Origin: Euprymna scolopes
Taxonomy: Eukaryota > Mollusca > Cephalopoda > Sepiida > Sepiolidae
DNA: 23,849 bases
Assembly: GCA_024364805.1 (NCBI GenBank)
Contig: CM044489.1
Span: 82,087,650 to 82,111,498, forward strand
Direction of reading: 5' to 3'
This document shows positions 20,325-23,849 of this stretch, one piece after another. How positions within the stretch are numbered: the stretch's first letter is position 1; each line of letters begins with the position of its first letter. Position numbers and translations under genes: made by a program. Under the pieces are notes generated by a model that made no database searches, was not told the DNA's origin, and was given only the letters and a program-made list of their open reading frames with translations.

Positions 20325-20480
20325 CCTTTGGTTATGGTGCTCAGTGGCAAGATGGTAGAGGACAACCGAGTTCATTGTGATGGTATCCAAGAACTGGTTC
20401 CATAAAATAACGTTTTCTGCACACAGCTGGGTAACATCTGTGCTGGCACGTTGAAGAAGATCTTCTTCATTGTCAAATTT
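20325..20480 (-). CDS. FAM135: FAM135-like gene, internal exon 1 of the window
   Basis: This is a 156-nt exon of 52 codons, in phase 0 at both ends. The acceptor is a T-rich tract ending TTTTCAG before AAATTTGAC, and the donor is AGG|GTATCT. The peptide starts KFDNEEDLLQRASTDVTQLC and continues with ILWNQFLDTIT and LYHLATEHHNQR. I align it from memory with the human FAM135A stretch reading [20 protein letters not shown] followed by LAQEHHTLR. The block lies after the N-terminal domain (DUF3657) of FAM135 and looks all-helical. FAM135 proteins also carry a C-terminal DUF676 serine-hydrolase-like domain, and their biochemical role is poorly known. The next exon continues the same conserved block without a phase break. 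Upstream exons are not in the window. Whether the gene is called FAM135A or FAM135B cannot be decided, because invertebrates usually have a single copy. Confidence 0.9.
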
Positions 20481-23378
20481 CTGAAAATAAAAATAGTAGC
20501 AAATTAAATTAGAAAAAAAAAATGAAAAAAGAAAATTTAAAAAAAAATAGTTGTAAGTTTAAGATTAATTTTTATTTTCTAAAAGTTATTTCTAAAGTAA
20601 TGTTGATTTTTTTTTAATGAAAATTAAAAAAAACTCAAAGTGTTTTATTTTTTTTTTTATTTATCCAAAATTAAAAAATAAAAATCTTGTAAAATTAAAA
20701 TATTTTATGACAGAGGATTGTGAAGAAAAAAAAATAACTAGGCAGGATGAAAACTGTTATTCAATTTCTTAAAAATTTGGATTAAGTACCAAATCTTCAG
20801 ACTATATAAATAAAAATGGAGAGGGGGTAACTATTACATTTTTAGCAGGGACTTCATTTTCCTATGTAAAAATGTAATCCTTTTAGGATTTTTTATGAGG
20901 GTGGTTTGTCAAAAAAATTCTGTTTATGAAACTTTCTGAGATTTTCAAACAGAGAGATATTATATTACTTTATTATAAACTGAACCTCCTCTAAAATGTT
21001 AACAGATATGTTTTTCACAATTACTTTAATAATCTAGGATTTTGATGCTTAATCAATATAGTTATCCAAAGGTTTGTTTAACAAGTTTGTAAAAAAAATA
21101 AATAAAAAAATAGAAAAAACTCTTTATGGTTATGTCAACATTTTTTTCTTTCAAATACAAAATAAAAACATTTTTTTTTTTTTACTTTAGATTACAGTGG
21201 CTTTATTTTATTCCACCCCAAATTATATATATATTCCTAAAGTTTATATAAAAAATATATTTTTTTTTTTTGGTATATCATGGCTTGACTTTGCAAACAA
21301 AAATCTAGGAAGAGGCTATATATATCGTTTATAATATCATAATTGTTTCAAAAATCAAGCTGAACAAAGACAAATATAAAAGACATAAATTTCTTTCTTC
21401 CCATGTGCTTGTTTTTTATAAGTATTATTTATTAATATAAAATAAATAATGGTCTCTGAAAAGATAATATTTTCATTACAGGTTGAAAAACCTGCATAAG
21501 ATGGAAAAGAAAAAAATATAGGCATTTGCTAAAAAATAAATTATAAAAAAATTATCATTGTGGGTTGATTCTTTCTTTGATCATTGTGACACAACTAACC
21601 ACTGTATACATATATATATATATAAAAAAAAGTAAAAAGCATCAAATAAATGTGTCTGCATTGGATTAGTGTATTTTGTGCTGTAGGGTCTTACCGGATG
21701 ATGTACATTATAAATTGTCATTTGCAAAACAAAGGTTATCTCCCCTTGTATTAGTAAAGCAAAGCATAAGTAGTACAAAATATTACAAAAAGATTAAAAC
21801 TTTTTTTTCATTATGAAAACCAACCATGTATATTATGAAACAAGAATTTCTGTGCATGTTACCATGTTTATCTGCTTAATTGACTGCTCATTGAGAAGTC
21901 TACTCTAACGAATGGCTTAATTTGGTTTTTCTGTTTTACACCAAATAAACACTCCGGTTCCATTTTCATACTAGCCATGGTTTGCCTTGGCACCATTCTG
22001 ATAGCCTAAGAGTTTTCCTGAGCCATCAGCTCCTCCTTTGTTGAAATGAGGTATAGTTTGATTCAGTTCTGGGAAATGCACCCTATGAGACATCACATCC
22101 TCTCTCGGGGAGAGATGTATTTATTCCTGTCCATCTGAGGAGTCTCTACAGAGGAATACAGACAGATCCATTCTAAGCTACTTTTATATTCTTTTAAAGT
22201 GTTCCAACAGAGGGAGCTGATTCTTCCCCCCTCTTCTCCACATGCACAAACTGACTTCATATCTGCAGTGGAAAATAAGTAGCTTTTATTTTTTCATAAA
22301 CACTTTTGGTACTAAATCAAAATACCTATGGTGTAGGATTGAACACAAGCTATTTTTATCAATAGTTGAAAGTAATTTGTGGTTTCATCACTTTTCTAAC
22401 AGTATCCATGCGTAAATGAGCAATATATATCCAATAGTCCATATGCCATAGTTGTATTGAATTTGACAATAACCTCCACCCAATCCCATATGCATATTAT
22501 AAATCTGAATAAGTGTCGGAGAAGAACGTTTCTAGGTCATTCTGGTGTGTCAGTCTGCAACATAAAGACCACCACCCAATAACAAAACTTAGTTGTTACA
22601 ATCAGGAATACTTAAAATAACTATTGACATATAGAGAGCAGATCAAATGTTATGCTATTACAAACATTTGAAAACCAATGGAACATGTATTCTTTTTATG
22701 GAGTCACTTAATGTAAAAAACTAGAAAATTTACTAGCATATGTTAAAAAGTTTTTTGTTTTTTTTAAGTTCCATGCATAATACTAAATAGATTTTAACTC
22801 CAAAAGATTGATGATGCACTAATGTTTAAAAAAAAAGCATAAAACCATTGTTAATGCATATACACAATCTTTTATCACAACGTGTTTCTTATGATAATCT
22901 CAATGTTTGCTAATAAAGTAACAAATGTGGACATCAGAAATATGTACTCAGGTAACTGTTGTATTTTTTCCTAACATTTATTTTTGTTATAGTCGTCAGG
23001 TAAACCTGTTGGAACATGGAAATTATACTGTATAAACAGAATCAATGGTAATCCTATCTGTTATCGTATTTTTTAATACTTCACATACACATTCCTGACA
23101 AACAACAAATGCCTGCAAGGACTTTAGATTTTTTCAATTATTTTTTTCTTATTACTGTTACTTCTCTTCATAACTTTTTAATTAAAGCTATTTATTTTTA
23201 AATAGTAGTGGGGACTATTTAAACCTAAACTTGGACAATTTTTATTTACTTATTTACAAACATATGACTTGTTTTTAAGATTTGGTGTCTTCAATTAACC
23301 CCAGATGTTAAAAATGTTTAAATACACTTCTGATGATTTGTAATGTCATAAAACTGTAGTAAAATTCTTATATATACT
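20481..23378. other. Upstream FAM135 intron, no further exon seen
   Basis: I looked for N-terminal FAM135 motifs on the minus strand and found none. The stretch has long A and T runs (20500-21300). A GC-richer patch at 21900-22270 reads on the minus strand as MASMKMEPECLFGVKQKNQI and looks like an old repeat rather than a gene. An AATTACATTTTTA-type stem occurs near 20835-20877. A low-level repeat shared with 6445-6520 lies at 22338-22422. Confidence 0.45.
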
Positions 23379-23741
23379 AGCAGAGAGACCCGACGTTGCC
23401 ATGGATTGAATGAGGATCAATAAATGTTTCATTCTCCCATGCTTTTATTGTCATTGAAATTGGTGAAATCTACCATTTTTTTTTCATCAAATCGATTGAT
23501 TGCCTGCTCTAGTCAGGGACCTATCGCAGTGTACAGAGAGAGCCAGCTTCACATACCCACCCGCAGTGACTTAGCCCACAATACATTGTAGTCTACATTG
23601 AGCTGTAGGGAATCCATGCTTTATTTTAAAAATTATTTTTATATAATGACTTGAATTAAAGTTTAAAATGTAAAAGTCAAGTCTCATGGTTCAATTGTGT
23701 TTTAAACAGAAACATTTATTTTGAAGGTGTCCCTGTCTGAT
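23379..23741. repeat. Unclassified interspersed repeat, copy B
   Basis: This is the better preserved head of the repeat also found at 167-523: AGCAGAGAGACCCGACGTTG preceded by TATATATACT. It may continue to the window end with CTACTGTTGATTTTAT, a string found inside copy A near 399. It has no coding capacity. The window happens to begin and end in this family, so the two copies flank the intervening 23 kb as direct repeats. Confidence 0.7.
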
Positions 23742-23849
23742 CCTACTGTTGATTTTATAGACTAGGCCTTTCTGGACGTTGATAAAACTTCTTGAATGCA
23801 GTTGTGATGTTAGGCTGTATAAGGTGTTAACTTTGGTCAAGGACTTCCT

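Noticed and set aside
22081-22160. GC-richer patch with small inverted repeats (CATCCTCTCTCGGGGAGAGATG) as a regulatory or RNA gene.
   Set aside because: The stem is short, there is no RNA family I recognise, and the surroundings look like an old repeat.
1-23849. CRISPR array, bacterial operon, phage or LTR-type element.
   Set aside because: No regularly spaced repeats, no dense coding, and no paired long terminal repeats or capsid/polymerase frames were seen. The splice structure shows a eukaryote.

Overview
The window is AT-rich animal DNA, almost all of it intron and decayed repeats. It carries one recognisable host gene, on the minus strand: a FAM135 (FAM135A/B-like) gene. Five phase-compatible internal exons can be read, at 20325-20480, 19088-19161, 15532-15695, 14643-14783 and 13789-14262. 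All have GT..AG borders, and together they encode about 336 residues. Exons 1 to 3 carry the conserved block that follows the N-terminal domain of the family, recognisable by EHHNQR-VKRFAEAFF and LPPLPLECLELDGD. The last exon carries the short DVVLVGY motif of the linker. The N-terminal exons should lie beyond the right end and the C-terminal DUF676 lipase-like exons beyond the left end, so 1-13788 would be one very long intron.

The organism is probably a cephalopod, most likely an octopus. This is inferred from the long AT-rich introns, the mix of mariner/Tc1-type transposase relics (ending AVIEAEG.YIE-like), LINE 3' ends and tRNA-headed SINEs, and their resemblance to octopus repeats I remember. 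No single diagnostic sequence proves it.

Layout by region. 1-13788: downstream intron with an unclassified repeat (167-523), a 729-bp inverted-repeat element (2050-2778), two LINE 3' tails (3071-3365, 12040-12225), an orphan coding-like relic (4731-5008), a transposase relic (5220-5420), a 127-nt hairpin (6944-7070) and a foldback MITE (11461-11876). 13789-15695: exons 5, 4 and 3, with a perfect 31-bp-stem hairpin in the shortest intron. 15696-19087: one intron holding a near-perfect 609-bp palindrome of two head-to-head SINEs only 99 bp from exon 3, a second copy of the MITE, and an internally deleted mariner/Tc1 element with TIRs and TA target sites. 19162-20324: an intron with a mariner transposase relic in gene orientation. 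20481-23849: upstream intron, with a second copy of the 167-523 repeat at the right edge.

The most interesting signals are structural. The FAM135 pre-mRNA would contain several long self-complementary segments close to splice acceptors. The largest is the 302-bp SINE stem, a strong candidate double-stranded RNA substrate in a lineage known for heavy A-to-I editing. No operon, CRISPR array, rRNA or functional tRNA gene is seen.
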